Source: Sipunculus nudus
Taxonomy: Eukaryota; Annelida; Sipuncula; Golfingiida; Sipunculidae
Assembly: GCA_026874595.1 (NCBI GenBank)
Contig: CM049322.1
Location: forward strand, 43,644,840 to 43,708,839
DNA: 64,000 nt
Direction: 5' to 3'
Under the pieces are notes generated by a model that searched no databases, was not told where the DNA came from, and saw nothing but the letters and a program-made list of their open reading frames with translations. A program made the position numbers and the translations under genes. The stretch's first letter is position 1. Each line of letters starts with the position of its first letter. Shown in pieces: positions 1 to 14,150 of this stretch.

Positions 1-1330
1 AATGGTCAGGCACCAGTTCACATAGGACCTGATAATTGGTGTAAGTTTCAGATAAATCTGTCCAGTGGTCTCAGAGGAGTTCTCCGGAAACGAATACGGC
101 GACCATAGTGAAATACATTCTTAGTTTGAACCCTTTCAACTCATCTTATTTGATACATATTATGAAACTTTATTTCACGTGAAATGTACACATTAAACAG
201 TATATTCTAAGTAGATATATATTAACTGTACCAGGGGTGACTGTCCGATATGTAACCTTGCCGGTAGAGGGCAATTATCAGGGTTATTGTCCGGGGGAAA
301 TTGTCCTGTGGCCCAAAGGCTTCTACCATTATTAACCTATTAAATAACAGAGAGCCATGCAGATTTTATGGATGATTGATCGCAAATAAAAATTTAAATA
401 TAAATTATAAGAACACACACACACACACATATATAAATGCGCTCAATTTCATGTTATTGTCTGTGTATCATGTGTATTCACAAACACTTAAAGTAAGAAC
501 TCGGGGAAATTTGCATTATTAAGTTTAATGGTTTAATCTTTCTGTGTTTACTATTTGGTTTACATAACTTATGCATATCAATTTAATGTGCATTAGTAGG
601 AATTTATTCATTTAGGGTTCTAGTTGCATTCTAGTTAACCTACGCATCTATATATATACTACTGCTATTTTAAGTAATACTGAGTGGCCTTATGTTATAA
701 CAGAACTGTGGCACAAATTAAGTTTGTCTATTTCCCCCAGATATGGGCATATTAATAAAACAAGGGACATTTGGGTCACGGCGCTCTGCTTGACATTGAT
801 TATGATAATATTTTTATAATCAATTGAGTTTGTATTGAAGGATATGAGCTTTAAATTGTGAGTCCTGTGATCAATTTTGAAGCAAATATATCAACCCAAA
901 CTGGAATTATCATATGTTCACAAATGTGTGAATGGATGGGCCCTATGACCATAACCTTGACCGTATGACCCCAAAATTAACCAGGCTCACCTCCTATTCG
1001 CAAGTTACCTATATGTGCTACTTGGAAGCTTTGAGATGAATCGTTTGGCTTAAAATGCATCCACAGTCTTTCTTAATAAGTGGGTCTTAAGTGTTAATAA
1101 GTGTGATCTTGACCTTTGACATCATGACCCAACAAGTGACCCATGGCTCATGACGCCCAGCCGACAACATATCATTGCACAGGCAACTAATTAAGATAAT
1201 GTAGGTGGCATCATAATTCATGCATATTAGTTGAGGTTCATCAAGACCCATAAGCACACTAAATTTGATGACAATCTATCCAGCCGTTCCTAAGTGTTCT
1301 AGCAATTTGTGTGTGGCCTTTAAATTGCAT
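1..1330. other. Non-coding host flank
   Basis: AT-rich host sequence with no open frame above background. It holds a short (CA)n tract at about 413-429. I see no recognisable gene or RNA. Confidence 0.6.
413..429. repeat. (CA)n microsatellite
   Basis: Short run of about eight CA units followed by TATATA. Confidence 0.8.
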
Positions 1331-3860
1331 AAAATAGGTCACAGTGACCTAATTTCAGGTTTCTGAGGAGAACTTTGAAGGAACGCTCAGGATGTGAAGT
1401 AAGAAGATTCTAGGTCCAATGATAATGATATGTGCCCTGCTTTGGTATCAAATTTTCAATCATTCTGGGGGTTGTTTATAAGCCCCATAGCTTGATTTGG
1501 GTAACAGAGGCCTAATTTAAGGTTTCCAAGAAGATTCTTCATGGACCTCCCTGTATGTCAAAATTAAAACATTCTAGGTCCAATGGCGCCACCAGTCTGC
1601 AGAAACTGGTGAAACCCTCCTTGATCAATATCCATGCAAAAAAATCATGGTGATTAATGCATTAGTTGTTCAGATACTTGAGCTTTTGTATCAAAGGTTC
1701 CATTATTCTGGGTGGGTACTTCGAAGCCCCATAGCTCTGAGGTTATGGGTAACAGAGAACTAGTTTAAGGTTTCCAAGGAGACTTTTCATGGGCCTCCCT
1801 GCATGTCAAGATGGAATATTCTAGGTCTATTCGTTACGATTTGTGTCCTGTTAACAGATGACCGCATATTTTAAGGTCTCAAAAATAGAGGAAAAAATTG
1901 TAAAAATATGAAAAAAATACAGGTGGCGCCACCAGTCTGCAGAAACTGTTGAAACACTCCATGGTCAATATCCTTGCAAAGAATCATGGTGATCAATGCA
2001 TTACTTGTTTAGATACTTTAGCTTTTGTATCAAATTTTCCATTATTCTTGGCGGTACTTCGGAGCCCCACAGCTCGAAGAATATGGGTAACAGAGACCAA
2101 ATTCCAGGTTTCCAAGAAGATTTTTTTTCATGGACCTCTCTGGATGTAAAGTTAGAAGATTCCAGGTCCAGCGGTTATGATTTGTGCCCTGTTAAGGTAC
2201 AAAGAGTGATTGCTAAAGCTCAGATGACTTACAGTCAGCTGAGCTAAAATTGAGTCTCGCTTTAGAGGTGGGCTATATATAACTCAAGTTTTGAATCGTT
2301 CCAAATTGATTTGTCAATCCTAACTGGAGTTATCATCAGGAAAAAAATTTGCTGGACATACAGAAAGACGAACAGATGGAGAGACGGAGGGAAGGGTGAT
2401 TAACATAGAGCATCCGCTAATTCATGCGGGGCCCTAATAACACTCAAGGTTTCAGGACACTAGATGACAACTCAAGTTCAACATCTGATAGTATCAATAT
2501 AATTCGGAAGTATCAAAATGTAGGGGAAAAATCATTAAAAAATATAAAAAATATATGTGCGCCACCAGTCTTCAGTAACTGCAGAAACCACTCATAAACA
2601 GGGGCGGATACAGGAATTGAGAATAGGGGTGGAGGGGGGCTCACTCTGCGAAGCCGGGTAGCGGGTGAGCCTAGGCGCGAAGCAGCGGGGGGGGGGGGTA
2701 ATGGCCCTTGTGTAGAAATTGCTTGAAGATTTAGGTTGTAATCGTGCAATCTGGGGTCGCTTAAATGAATTTTAAGCAAAACATACATTGTTACAGTTGG
2801 TACACTTGGTGTACCATGAGTTTTTTACCCAGAATGTTTTGGTTAGGTTGAAAAGGGGGGGGGGGGGGGCACCAGGTTTCGGAACACTAGATGAACCAAC
2901 AATTGAGAAACTGTCATAATTGCTGTAATTTGACGGTCTCAAAAAGAAAAAAAAAATCGTAAAAATTAGAAAAATGCAGGTGGCGCCACCAGATTTTGGG
3001 AACTAACAACCTATTAATGGTCAATATTGAAGGCAAGATTAAGGGTAATTCATGAATTAATTATCAAGATACTGGAGGTTTAGTATCAAATTTTAAATTA
3101 TTGTGAGGGGTACTTACAAGCCCAATAACTGGTGGTATAGGTCACAGTGACCTAATGTGTGTGAAAATTTTTGAAAATTTAGGTTTTAATCGTGCAATCT
3201 GGGATCGCTTAAATACATTATAAGCAAAAACTACTTTGTAAATGTTCTATACAGTTGGTGTACTATGAGTTTTTTTCCCAGATTTTTGTTGGTTAGGTCA
3301 AAAGAAAGGGGCAGGGGACCCCCGCAGTGCCCTCATTCCACCCCGCCCCCCCTCCCCCAATCCGCCCATGGTAAACCATAAAGATACCAGGTTTCGGAAG
3401 ACTAGATGAACAACAATTGAAAAACTGTCATAATTGCTGTCATTTGATGGTCTAAAAAAAAACAGAAAAAAAATCGTGAAAATTAGAAAAAAAAAATGTA
3501 GGTGGCGCCACCAGATTTTGGGAACTGACAACCTATTGGTCAATATTCAAGGCAAGATTAGAGGCGATTCATGTATTAATTATCAAGATACTTGAGGTTT
3601 TTTATCAAATTTTAAATTATTGTGAGGGGTACTTACAAGCCCCATAGCTGGGAGGATATAAGTCACAGTGACCTTATTTCAGTTTTCCGAGGAGATTTTA
3701 CCTCCCAGGATTTCAGTTACACGTTTCTAGGTTCTTCGGTGTCAAAATGTGCCAGTCTAACTTACGGACGAACAGACAGACAGCTGGACGGACGTCGGAC
3801 GCTGACCGATCAGTATAGCTCAGTTGACTTACAGTCAGCTGAGCTCAAAATATATTGTGT
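1330..3860. repeat. Diverged interspersed/tandem repeat family
   Basis: Related blocks recur near 1580-1640, 1921-1985, 2550-2600, 2975-3020 and 3500-3550. Each carries a GGCGCCACCAG core, some followed by CTGCAGAAACTG, then text like 'gatcaatatcc' and 'gatacttgaggttttgtatcaaa'. A CTTACAGTCAGCTGAGCT block closes two units (about 2228 and 3828). This looks like a decayed non-autonomous repeat, arranged as several partial copies of roughly 350-500 bp. No coding frame survives. I cannot assign a family name. Confidence 0.55.
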
Positions 3861-5759
3861 TCATGGCATAGATAGTAGCCTTTAACCATAAACTATTTAC
3901 ATTAACCAAGCATGCCTCAGTTCTTTGAAACCTAGCCTGTAGAAATGAAAGCCCACTGGAGAGGTAAAATAGATTTTAAATCTGTGAAAAAAAGAGAGAC
4001 ACTGGTTCCATGCAATGTTAAATGATAAAGAAAACCAAAACGTGTATCACGACCTTTTTCGAGTGTAGACTCGACCTTTCCGAATGTGAAATGTAAGCAT
4101 TCGTTCTGATTGCTACCTCAAGCAAAGTATTCTTAATTTTGTTAAATAATTTACATTGTAATTATGGGAAATGGTAAAAAAAAATTCCTGAAACAATCTG
4201 CTTAATTTATTTAAGGGAAGACCTTTACATTTTGTTCGGATCTTACTGCTTTCCAATATACTGTAAAACCGGAAATTTTCGCGTGAGCACAATTTTTGCA
4301 GCAGTGTATAAATCCTTTTTTTTAATACAAGATTAACAAGGTGTGACATAAAACAAGATGGACCAAGGGTCAATTTAGATCATTTTACTTTAAACATCAA
4401 ATTGAACCTATTGACTCATGACGGTTATGGTAAGCCGATAATAAGGTTCAAACTCCGAGTAATTATTTGCGAGAGCCTCTTTTGCGCTAAATACTTAGTA
4501 TGCGGGGGCAGCCACTTTTTTGTAAACCATTACTAGTTTGACCATTCATCTATTCTCATTGTTGGTGCTTGTTGATGCAATAATCTATAAACATTTAGTA
4601 AAAAAGAAATCCCCTCCGATTCGAGAATATCTCATGCTCGAGAAATGTCGATCTACATCAATAAGCTTTACATTATCAGGTAATCTAATAAACTTAAATC
4701 TAGTGCATATCCCGATTTTTAGATAAGGTTCTTTCGCAGAGATCCACAAGCTTGTATTCACGTTGTGTGTTTCCAGGGCTACCCAGCCAGCCTTAACATT
4801 GAGCACTGGCGTTCACAAGCAATTAGGTCAACCGAGGTTTGTGTATTCCTGTGTCAGTGTAAAGTCTTCATATCTATTTGCGTGTCACGGGGTAACTATG
4901 TCAATATAAGGGAAAAAACTTTTTACAGCGTGTAGATTTTCAATTCTGTTGACACTGAGTGAGTGACCCCGAATCACCACTTAAGTGATAGAGGCATGCA
5001 TGAGGCATAACAACTAAGCTATTAGAGTTATAACAATAATGAAGGTACACGCGGAGAGCTAGTTCCTGTCCTGACATGTAACTGAGGTCACCTTGAAACC
5101 ATTACCTTGAAAGCGTCACCTTGAACCTGACTACAGTGCAGTATGTAGTATACATATATATTCGCCAATTTACGCGATCTGACTGGGATTTCACGGAATA
5201 AAGCTTGACAAAAGACCACTATCTGTCCTGCTGATCGGCCATTTTGTACGATTCAGCGGAAATTAAAATTAGTTTGACTTTTCTTATCATGATCTGACCC
5301 TTTTTCTAGCTCTGATCTATACGAATAATATATACATAAATCTAGTTTACCAATAAATACGTGTTGCGGACAAGGATTCGGTCTGCTTAGCAATAACGTT
5401 TTATCTATCTAAACTGTATGCAGTTATGATGTTGCTGCTAAAATGTAAATATCAATTAAAACCGAGTTTAACTCACCGGTATAAAATACAGCAAATGAAA
5501 TTTTCCTCGAGCAGAGTGGTATATGTTATGATGCTGAACCCGGAACTAACGACCAACAGAAACTTGGAAAAAAAAAAACTGGGCAAAAGAACAAGATTAC
5601 ACTGACATCTATCGGTTATGTGATAAACTGTCTGTGTATTCTTGATACTGCTCCTGTGAATAAAATATGGTTGATCTTCCGTTTTAATATTTATTTATCA
5701 CGAATAGTTTGATTTTAAGTATGATCAGATAATAATATTTTTTTTCTGCTCTTAATATT

Positions 5760-5760
<1 letters not shown>
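3860..5760. other. Host flank without recognised feature
   Basis: AT-rich sequence with only short background frames. I see no gene, RNA or repeat that I can support. Confidence 0.5.

Positions 5761-5763
<3 letters not shown>

Positions 5764-5824
<61 letters not shown>
5764..5824. repeat. (TA)n microsatellite
   Basis: About 30 uninterrupted TA units. The frames reading Tyr-Ile repeats here are artefacts of the dinucleotide. Confidence 0.95.
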
Positions 5825-5827
<3 letters not shown>

Positions 5828-5950
5828 GGAGTTCTTGGTAATATTTCTTGAATGAATTTTTGAGTATTTCAAGTTGTCGTGTATATGCCCTGTCATACCT
5901 CTCGCTTTCTTGCACTATTGTTTATGTAAGATATAATTTATGTAGATATG

Positions 5951-5958
5951 TATGTATA

Positions 5959-6013
<55 letters not shown>
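5951..6013. repeat. (TA)n microsatellite
   Basis: About 30 TA units with one interruption. It lies 130 bp from the previous tract. Confidence 0.9.
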
Positions 6014-6017
<4 letters not shown>

Positions 6018-6249
6018 ATATATTATAGGCACACATGTAAGTACAAAAGTTGTTCCGGTTAAGCTTTTTAGCTCTTGATGCTGTGAGATACATGCAACAC
6101 CACAGGCACTTGACGCAACGAACGGGGGGGGGGGGGGGGGCAATGTAAATTAAGCACTGGAGGACCCCTTTTTCGTCTTTTTCAAATCTTTTCGTTAATC
6201 AAATTGATTTTCCTGATTGTGAGTGCCTATATACTGAAATCATACCGTT

Positions 6250-7590
6250 ATCCGCTCAAACACGCCTTAATTATAATCAGTTATTCATATTTCCCAGAAT
6301 AAAACGATTTAACTGACGTCTGTGAGTTGTGCAATAAACTAGGCATGCTAAACAAGTACAGCTGTTGCATTGTCTGACACGGGATACATTTCTGTTTTTT
6401 TTTTTTAACAAAGTTAGGCCTGTTCCTTGTTTACATTTTACAGGGAGAATGTTATGTAGATTGTGCCAAGTGACCATGATATTTTGGAAATGTCCTTTTT
6501 TGACATTCATATTTGATACTTTATATAAGTTAAGAACGGTTATACTTAATAAATGTTCGTATTGACCACAGTCACCTGACCTGTGAATTCAGAATAAATC
6601 AATAGTATTTCTAAACATAAAATATATATGCATTCTCTGAGTAACCTAAGCCTACATATACTCGGAGGCTCCATATGTCATTTAGGTTTAGAAAATTATT
6701 GTTGTTATTGTTCATGAGCGGATCCAGGGGAGAGGGGGCAAGGGGTCCGGACCCCTTTTCGAGCCGTAACCTTTTAAGAATTTCACAATCATTGCAGCAT
6801 GGACCCCCCCCCCCCCCGCTCAAATACGCCTTAATTATAATATGTTACGACCCCCCCCCCCCCCCCCCCCCACAAGGTGTCAAGTGCCGGTGGCATGCAT
6901 CTGATCTTCATAAAACATGTCTGACTTACCTGGATATACAAAGCTCTCAAGGAAGATTCCTACTAGCAGAGGAATGCCTATTATTAAACGCAACATCCAC
7001 TAAATGGTGACTCAGGAATGAACACTTAACCGAAAACTGCAGGAAATCCCGGTTTCCATATTTCCCAGAATGAACGATTTAACTGACATCTGTGGGTTGT
7101 GCAATAAACTAAGCATGCTAAACAATTGCAGTTGTCTCACACATGATACATTCCTGTCTGTTCACAAAGTCAGGCCTTTTTTTTCTTGTTTATATTAAAC
7201 AGGGAGAATGTTATGTAGATTTGTGCCCCGTGACCATGATTTATTGGAAATGTCCCTTTTTGACATTCATAGTTGCTACTTTATATAAGATAAGAACGGT
7301 TGTAGTTAATGAATGTTCATATTGACCACAGGCACCTGACCTGTGAATTCAGAATAAATCAGTAGTTTTTCTAAACATAAAAGATGTATGCATCCTCTGA
7401 GTAACCCAGGCCTACATATACTCGGAGGCTCCATATATCATTTAGGTTTAGAAAATTATTGCTGTTGTAATTGTTCATCAGCTGATCCAGGGGGGGGGGG
7501 GGGCAGGGGGTCCGGACCCAATTTTCAAGCCGTCACCATTTAAAGGCTTTCACGCCATTCATTGCAGCCTGGAACCACCCCCAGCCCCCC
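6250..7590. repeat. Tandem segmental duplication, two diverged copies
   Basis: The text beginning CGCTCAAA(C/T)ACGCCTTAATTATAAT occurs near 6254 and again near 6819. The following blocks (ATATTTCCCAGAAT..., GTGCAATAAACTA, TTATGTAGAT, CTCGGAGGCTCCATAT, AGGTTTAGAAAATTATTG) occur in the same order in 6286-6760 and 7056-7500. Each copy ends near a GATCCAGGGG / GGTCCGGACCC block rich in poly-C or poly-G. It is a direct duplication of non-coding DNA. Confidence 0.75.
6841..6871. repeat. Poly-C tract
   Basis: A run of about 20 C within the duplicated segment. Similar runs lie near 6805 and 7580, and poly-G runs near 2690, 6125 and 7493. Confidence 0.8.
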
Positions 7591-7757
7591 CCCCCCCCCC
7601 CCTTCCTGAACTGGGGACTTATTTTTGGGTTTATCATTCATCCTCCTCAGTTGGACCCCCGTCCTTCTTAAATCCTGGATCCGCCCCTGTTATTGTTTTT
7701 ATTTTTATTATTGATCTTGTTATTATTATCATTCTTATTTTTTATGATCATAAATAT

Positions 7758-7813
7758 AATTTTATTATTATTATTATTATAATTATTATTATTATTATTT
7801 CTATTATTATTAT
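7758..7813. repeat. (ATT)n microsatellite
   Basis: Trinucleotide ATT/TTA repeat with a few interruptions. Confidence 0.85.
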
Positions 7814-7814
7814 G

Positions 7815-10400
7815 GGTATTTTTATAAGGGCTGCGTATCGGTCAGCGTATATGGGTACAATATGTATCGCGATATCCGATACGTGTTGACGATACGCTTA
7901 TTTTTTTCTGTATCATTTCTGATTAAAATGTTCGTGGATAAACTTTTTCCTAAACAAAGAAAAACTACAAAACGGGTAGTCGACAAGCGACTACGTGTAT
8001 CCGCCGAAATCAGAGTGGGAAGGGTGAAGTGAGGCATGGATTGAGTGGCAAGGGGAAATAGAGTTAGGTGTGTGGCATATTAGCGTGGATGTCTGCAGCC
8101 GAAATGCCTATGTAGGTGGTGCCACCTACCACAAAATCCAGAAAGCTATCCAAGTTGTATAAACACGGCTTACCGTTGGATGTTCCACACGAAGAAGTCA
8201 CTGAACAACTGAAACAATACGGCAAAGTCCTGAAAATTGCAGAAATATTTGAAAAAACTGCAGAAATAAACCTTCACAGGGCACTGAAATTCCAATGCTG
8301 GACAGGAAAGCTTTAATGTTTACCCAACGTGCTTTGCTGGATAGAATGCAGTTTTTTTCAGGACAATAGACGCTATGTCGCGTTCATCCGACATAAAGGA
8401 AAAGCGCAGATCCGTTAGAACTGTAAAGAAAAAGCAGACGTGCAATGTAAAAGACCTTTTCCGTTTCACTTGCGATACCTGTCGGCGATATTTATCATCT
8501 ATGGTTCGGGGTTGTACACGTGTACGGGAGTAAAAGGCGGAAGCAGTTGTGTTTTTGGCCCTGTTGTCGTGTGGAATTAAATTGACTTGATCCCAGTATC
8601 ACCGAGTATTGACCTAAGCCTATCATGAAACGACAAATGTTGTTGCAGTATAACATAGGAAGGGGCCTTATTTTATCTTATATTGAACTTATATTATAGC
8701 CTAGCTTTGAAGCGGGGCCGTCCAGTGGATGTTTAAAATTAATGTAAAAAAGCTCGTCTTAGGCTATGCATATTATAATACAGGTGAAAATAGGTGCACA
8801 TATAAAAAGACTACTGGTGAAACTGACCTATGTATCAACACAGACGCAGGTTGCTAACTAAAATTGGTAGCGTCCTTGACAACCGTGAAAACCTGAACGA
8901 AACAACGTACTTGTTCATGAAGAAAAGCTGTGTTACATCTGACAATCAATGCTGGATGCATTAAAAATAATGAAGTTAACTAGGCTGCTCAAAAGTAGAG
9001 AAGACTTTCATGAACTTCTTATTCATGAAATATGAACGTCCCTTATATATATAGGCTTTTACCAAGTTAGCACAAAACAGTTAACACAGAAAATGCTCTA
9101 AATGTTAAAAAAAACATGGTTATAACAATGTCTTTAACCCGTTTCTAAGTAAATATGTTTCCTTATTTTTATCCTGTTATAATTTGCCGGAAAATATGTT
9201 ATTTATTTCTGTTGCATTTCAGTGCTACAATTAAAAAAATTCCTGTGAAAAAAAATACATAGCATTTTTAGAATGTAATCAAAATATTTCTTTCATATAA
9301 AGTATATATACATTATTTTGACAGAGTTGTAAATTTTATTAAAAACCAACGATACTATTCTTATATATAGGTTTATATTTTTCATCAATACAATAAAAGT
9401 TTAAATGAATTTGTCACATTTTAATAAGTCTAACATTTTTTAGCTATATAATTTTAGAAATGATTTTGATTTTATAAATGGTCTGCTGAGACATCTGTGC
9501 AACTTATTGAAAATGTTTGTAAAATATTTTTTTGCTGCGTTGGTATGTTCACACGTTAACTTACCAATTTCAATAAAACAATATTATTAACAAAAGTGTA
9601 CAATGCTGTGTCACTGGGTTATACTGCCATTCTGTTTGCTATTTATTGGTCACCTGAAAACTAAGGACTCAAATAAAATGAAAGAGATATCCTCGTCTCC
9701 CCTACAGGTAGGCCTACACTTCTGTTCACATACGGCCTGGGGTTCAGCTGACCCGAACCCTGAACACGACAGCACAAACGCACGCAGTGCGCATGCTCGT
9801 GGAAAAGGTCTATTATCCTAACCGTACACAGAAAACCCATTCCATGATGCTCGCGACAACAGACGCCGAAAAGGAAACGTCCCCGATACCGACAATTACA
9901 TACCTTCCTCTGTTACTGGCACGGAACAACCATCAGAGGGAGCTGTCAGTATACTTACCAATGATGAAGCTTCCGATGAGGATAAGTTCCCAACGTCACA
10001 ATCGTCGAAACTGAAATACACGAAACGGAAACAGACACAATCACGAGATAGAAACGAAATTTATCGCCGTCGCATTCAGACTCCGACATCCCGCTGATGT
10101 CGATGAATAAGCCGCCGTGGACGTCCGTTAGTTATCCATCCGCTGCATCCTCGGAAGCGACACTCCTGAATACCTGTAAAGAGAAAAAATAACAAATTTC
10201 ATTTGCACTGGGATTTGACTCGAGACCGAAACCAGGACTACCGATATGGCACATGGTTCAGTGGTATATATTTCTATGGTTGTTTTTTATTTGACTTATA
10301 TTTGCAGTGATTTAAATAATCTTTGTCTCAACTTTAAATATTGGAGGACTTGGGGATCAGGGGGAGAAAGACTTTGTGTTACATTTTGTTAAATAACATA
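7815..10400. other. Host flank without recognised feature
   Basis: AT-rich DNA with short frames only. None shows a domain, codon bias or conserved motif that I can recognise. Confidence 0.45.
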
Positions 10401-10415
10401 ACTTACAAATGTTTG

Positions 10416-11900
10416 TTATTCAAGACATAGTGCTACAGTGTGATGCAAGCGAACAAGGACGAGATGCGTACTTAATGCAACAAGACAAACCAATCGCTTA
10501 TGCATCAAGATCATTAACGGTATCGGAACACAATTAAGCTGAAATAGAGAAAGAGCTTTTTGCGCTAGTATACGGAATCGAGAAAGTCGAGACATATGAA
10601 TATGGTCCTGCACAAACGGACCATAATCAGTTGGAATCTATTACTCGTAAATCAGTCTTTCGTGTACTTCACAGACTTCAGCGCATGATGCTTAGGTTGC
10701 AGAATTTGAACTTTGAGGTCAGGTACAAAACAGGAAGTACAATGTTCTTAGCAAACACACTCAGTCGTGCGTACTAACTAACTGATGACCATTCAAGCTG
10801 CAAATCTTTCATAAAAGGAAATAGAGGCAGAACAAGTTAACACATTATCTTGATTACCAGTGTCACAGGGGAGACTGACAGAAATTCGCGCAGCAATGGA
10901 ATCTGATGAAAAATTGAAGTCGCTAGAAGAAGGCACTCAATTAGGAAGGCCAGGTACTTAGGACAGTCTACAATTGGATGTACGCAATGCTGTACCTTCA
11001 GAGAGGAGATGACTATGCAAGATGGACTTATTTCGAAGAGAGAAAGGCTAGATATCCCTTCTGTCTGTCGTGGAACAGTAAAACAAAGACCTCATGCTAG
11101 TCACAGTAGTATTCAAAGTTGACTGCGAAGAGCCCATAAATCAGTGTACTGGTCATGTATAACACAGGAACTGTCACATCATATAGCAAAATATGAGGTA
11201 TGTAACCATTATTCTGTGGAACAACAGCGTGAACCATTGATCAGTCATGCAGTACAAGAATGCTGGTGGAAGTTCGTGAGTTGGGATTTGTTTGAGACAG
11301 ATGGTAAACATAACATAATCTAAGTTGATCATTATGCAGATTTGTATGAGATTGATAGGTTGAAAGATTTGAGACTTTGAGATTAATCCTAAGCTAAAGT
11401 GACATTTTGCGAGGCATACATCAGAGTATATGTTAGACAATGGTCCTGCGTTCAAAAGTCTAGCGTTTCAAGAGTTTGGAAGAGAGTACGAAACAATCGT
11501 ACCATTGAAACCATCACAAGTTCACAGCATTATCCGCAGATTAACGAAAAGGCTAAAAACACCATGAAACTCGCACAGAACATGCTACGCTACGTAAAGC
11601 TCGTGCAGCAGGTAGTGATCCGTACTTAGCTTTGGTAGAACAGAGGACAATGGCAGTGGAAGGACTAGGTTATTCGTTTTTTTTTGGTCGCCGTACTCGT
11701 ACTCTGTTGCAAGTAGTATTTCAACTGTTAACCCTTTCAGTATTAACCGGGGTTAAGGACTGACAAAAACACAAGAACAAACAACAAACGTATTGCAATT
11801 TACATTGCAAAGAGCTTCCAGAATTAAACAACAGGAGATACTTTGCGCATACAACCACGAGATCGAGGCCAAGGATGGCTTACAGGAAAAGTTCAATATA
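10416..11900 (+). pseudogene. Ty3/Gypsy-like pol relic (RNase H to integrase)
   Basis: Conceptual reading of the plus strand from about 10420 gives an RNase H-like start (LQCDASEQGRDAYL, then PIAYASRSLT and an E-K-E-L-F-A-L motif). A KTGS..LANTLSRAY linker follows near 10725-10780. Integrase-like text (an HAS-H-type zinc-binding region, then SWDLFETDGK) follows between about 11090 and 11330. Frames are broken repeatedly by stops and small indels. This order is that of a Ty3/Gypsy pol. No flanking LTRs were recognised. Confidence 0.65.
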
Positions 11901-12189
11901 AATCATATGTGGTTAGAACAGAAGATGCAGATACCCCTGATATGTCTGAGACAATAATAAGACAGCCGACATCTCAGATAAGTAGTGAGCCAGATGAACA
12001 ACCTGATGAGCCGAGTTCAGAGGAGTCTGCTAGTCAGACAGCTGTTTACGGGACACTAGTTGTTTCTATGATGGCAGGATGCTCCTTTAGCGATAAAAAT
12101 GCCATTCCACTGAAGATGCATCCTATCATCATAGAAAACACCAGAAGCAGCCTCTATCTCAAATCTAAACTCTGCAACACTTAAGCCCG

Positions 12190-12880
12190 ACTCATCACTC
12201 ATGTGTTTACGCAATTGGCTTACTAATACATTTTTTGTGAACGATCTACACGATAACTACATCTCACATTTCTGCACTGCCCAAACAATTGCCAAACACT
12301 CTCTTTCAATAGTAATTTCTCTCTGTAGCCAGTTATTTGTTGTGTAAGTTATCGGATGCATCATTTCATCGTGCGTGCTCCTGCATTAGGATACTTCCGA
12401 TTCCGACAACCGTCGCGTCGCATTTTAGGTAGAACCGTATACTGAAATCTGGCATTTTCAGAATGAGCGGATTAGCCAGCTTAGCTTTAAGCAAGTTGTA
12501 CGCATTCTAATGGACTTCTTTCCAGTCCGACTTGTTAGGCTGTCCATTCCGTGTATGATCTGTTATCTCAGCAGTGTTCGGCCTGAACTTCCGGCATAAC
12601 GGGTAAGACCTAAGAAGACTCGCAAGTCTTTCTTTTTTCCTGTTTTTTTTTTGCACTCTGGATTTTCTTTAGGAGCGACGGGTTTTTAAACAAGTATCTG
12701 GTGCCTACAAGGTGGCCAAAAATGTCAGACTGCGATAACCTACGTAAATTTTCTTTGGTGTGACCGCAAGGTTCTCACGCTCTAACCTAGCTAATACTTC
12801 TCTGAGAGTTTTCACATTTCATTAACAAATGATTAATTATCGTGTTAGGCTCTGCCGGGCGAGGCCTATTTACAAAACAC
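12190..12880 (-). pseudogene. Ty3/Gypsy-like relic, reverse strand
   Basis: The reverse complement matches the plus-strand Gypsy relic near 24000-24530. For example, the block around GCATCATTTCATCGTGCGTGC at 12357 is the complement of text near 24410-24440. It covers the end of the RT and the start of the RNase H region and is full of stops. Two relics of one family therefore lie in opposite orientation in this window. Confidence 0.6.
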
Positions 12881-12899
12881 TGACCGATTGACCATGGTG

Positions 12900-13800
12900 G
12901 AGGCGCACCGTTTGATAAGCATCTTGGTCGAGTCACCGGGGTAAAAAAAATGGTTAACATTGGCATTTTCTTTCCACGAATTCAATTACCTCACGATATG
13001 CTTTTTGCGCAAAAACCACGAAATGGTAAGCCCACGATATTCTCTGACTTTACAGTATCACACTATAACAGATGATCGGCCACCATGCGCCGCCTCACCA
13101 TTACCTAGACGAAACACTGTGTCATGGGGAAAGGACCCCATGGTGGTCGAGCTACAAACGCTGATCCATGCGACTCTGGCCACATTGATTCTGGTCAAGC
13201 TGGCGAGAGAGAGAAAATGGTAGGTGTTTTTTTGTAGTCAAATGCAATCCAAGGAATGACTGAATAGGACTGTTCCTCCGGAGCATTGCTCCAAATACGA
13301 CCTGACTGGTAAAATGGACCAGCGGGGCTCGTGTTGGCCCAACATTGTTTTGTTTGTTCGTCTGTACCGAACATTGCAATTCTTTTTAGCGCCAGCTTGT
13401 TCGCATGTGTATTGTGTACTGGTACTACTAATACATCTGTAAGTATGTATTGTTTCCATTCATTTTTAGCGTATTCTGGGAAAGATAAGTGTACGTTAAT
13501 CTTGCGATTGTGACTGATGTTAATGTATTTGCGGTAAGACAAAACATTACATTTTAATTTATTTTGATATCAGAGTGCCTGCGCGCTGCACAAGGACAGC
13601 AACAAAATACCCCTGTTACGGATGGGTCGAACTCAATGTCAGATATCTTTACATTACTAACTGTCCAAATTATTCTATTATCTTATAGTACGAAACACCA
13701 GTGTGGGGCAGGGTGGCAGAAATGTATGTTATAGGTAAAATCATTCTAATAACTTTGATAAATATAAATGAAACCATTCTCGAGTACATGATTTTATGTG
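12900..13800. other. Host flank without recognised feature
   Basis: Several background frames up to 115 codons (for example 13195-13542 on the minus strand) overlap each other on both strands. None has a recognisable domain. I see nothing else. Confidence 0.4.
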
Positions 13801-13811
13801 TGTTGTAAATA

Positions 13812-14150
13812 AAATGTCATTTAATGTTAAGGGTCTTAGTAACACTTCTAAACAAAAGGAACTGTTTTACTGGCTCCAGAATAAAAAAAACACGATATAA
13901 TTTTGTTGCAAGAAACTCACAGTTCTGCAGAAATAGCAGTACAATGGAGATCTGAAGGGGACATAAATTAAGATTCAATCATGGAAGTCACAACTCTAGG
14001 GGTGTAGCGATATTAATCAAGAACAATTTATCACATAAAATACATGATTTATTTAAGGATGAGGAAGGGAGAATTATAGTACTTGATATAACTATAGATG
14101 ATGTGAGATTAAACATTAGCAATATATTTGGTCCGAATACACCAAATGCA
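13812..14150 (+). pseudogene. LINE endonuclease fragment
   Basis: The plus strand reads MSFNVKGLSNTSKQ..LFYWLQ, then after a frame change an LLQETHS-like motif, and near 13995-14060 a GVAILIKNN-like motif. This is the apurinic endonuclease start of an L1/Tx1-type LINE. It is frameshifted and truncated before the catalytic C-terminal part. Confidence 0.65.

Noticed and set aside
5684-6143. Minus-strand frames with Tyr-Ile repeats
   Set aside because: They are translations of (TA)n microsatellites; the same applies to 14643-14918.
13195-13542. 115-codon minus-strand frame in host DNA
   Set aside because: No domain, overlapping frames on both strands, and no promoter context; background.
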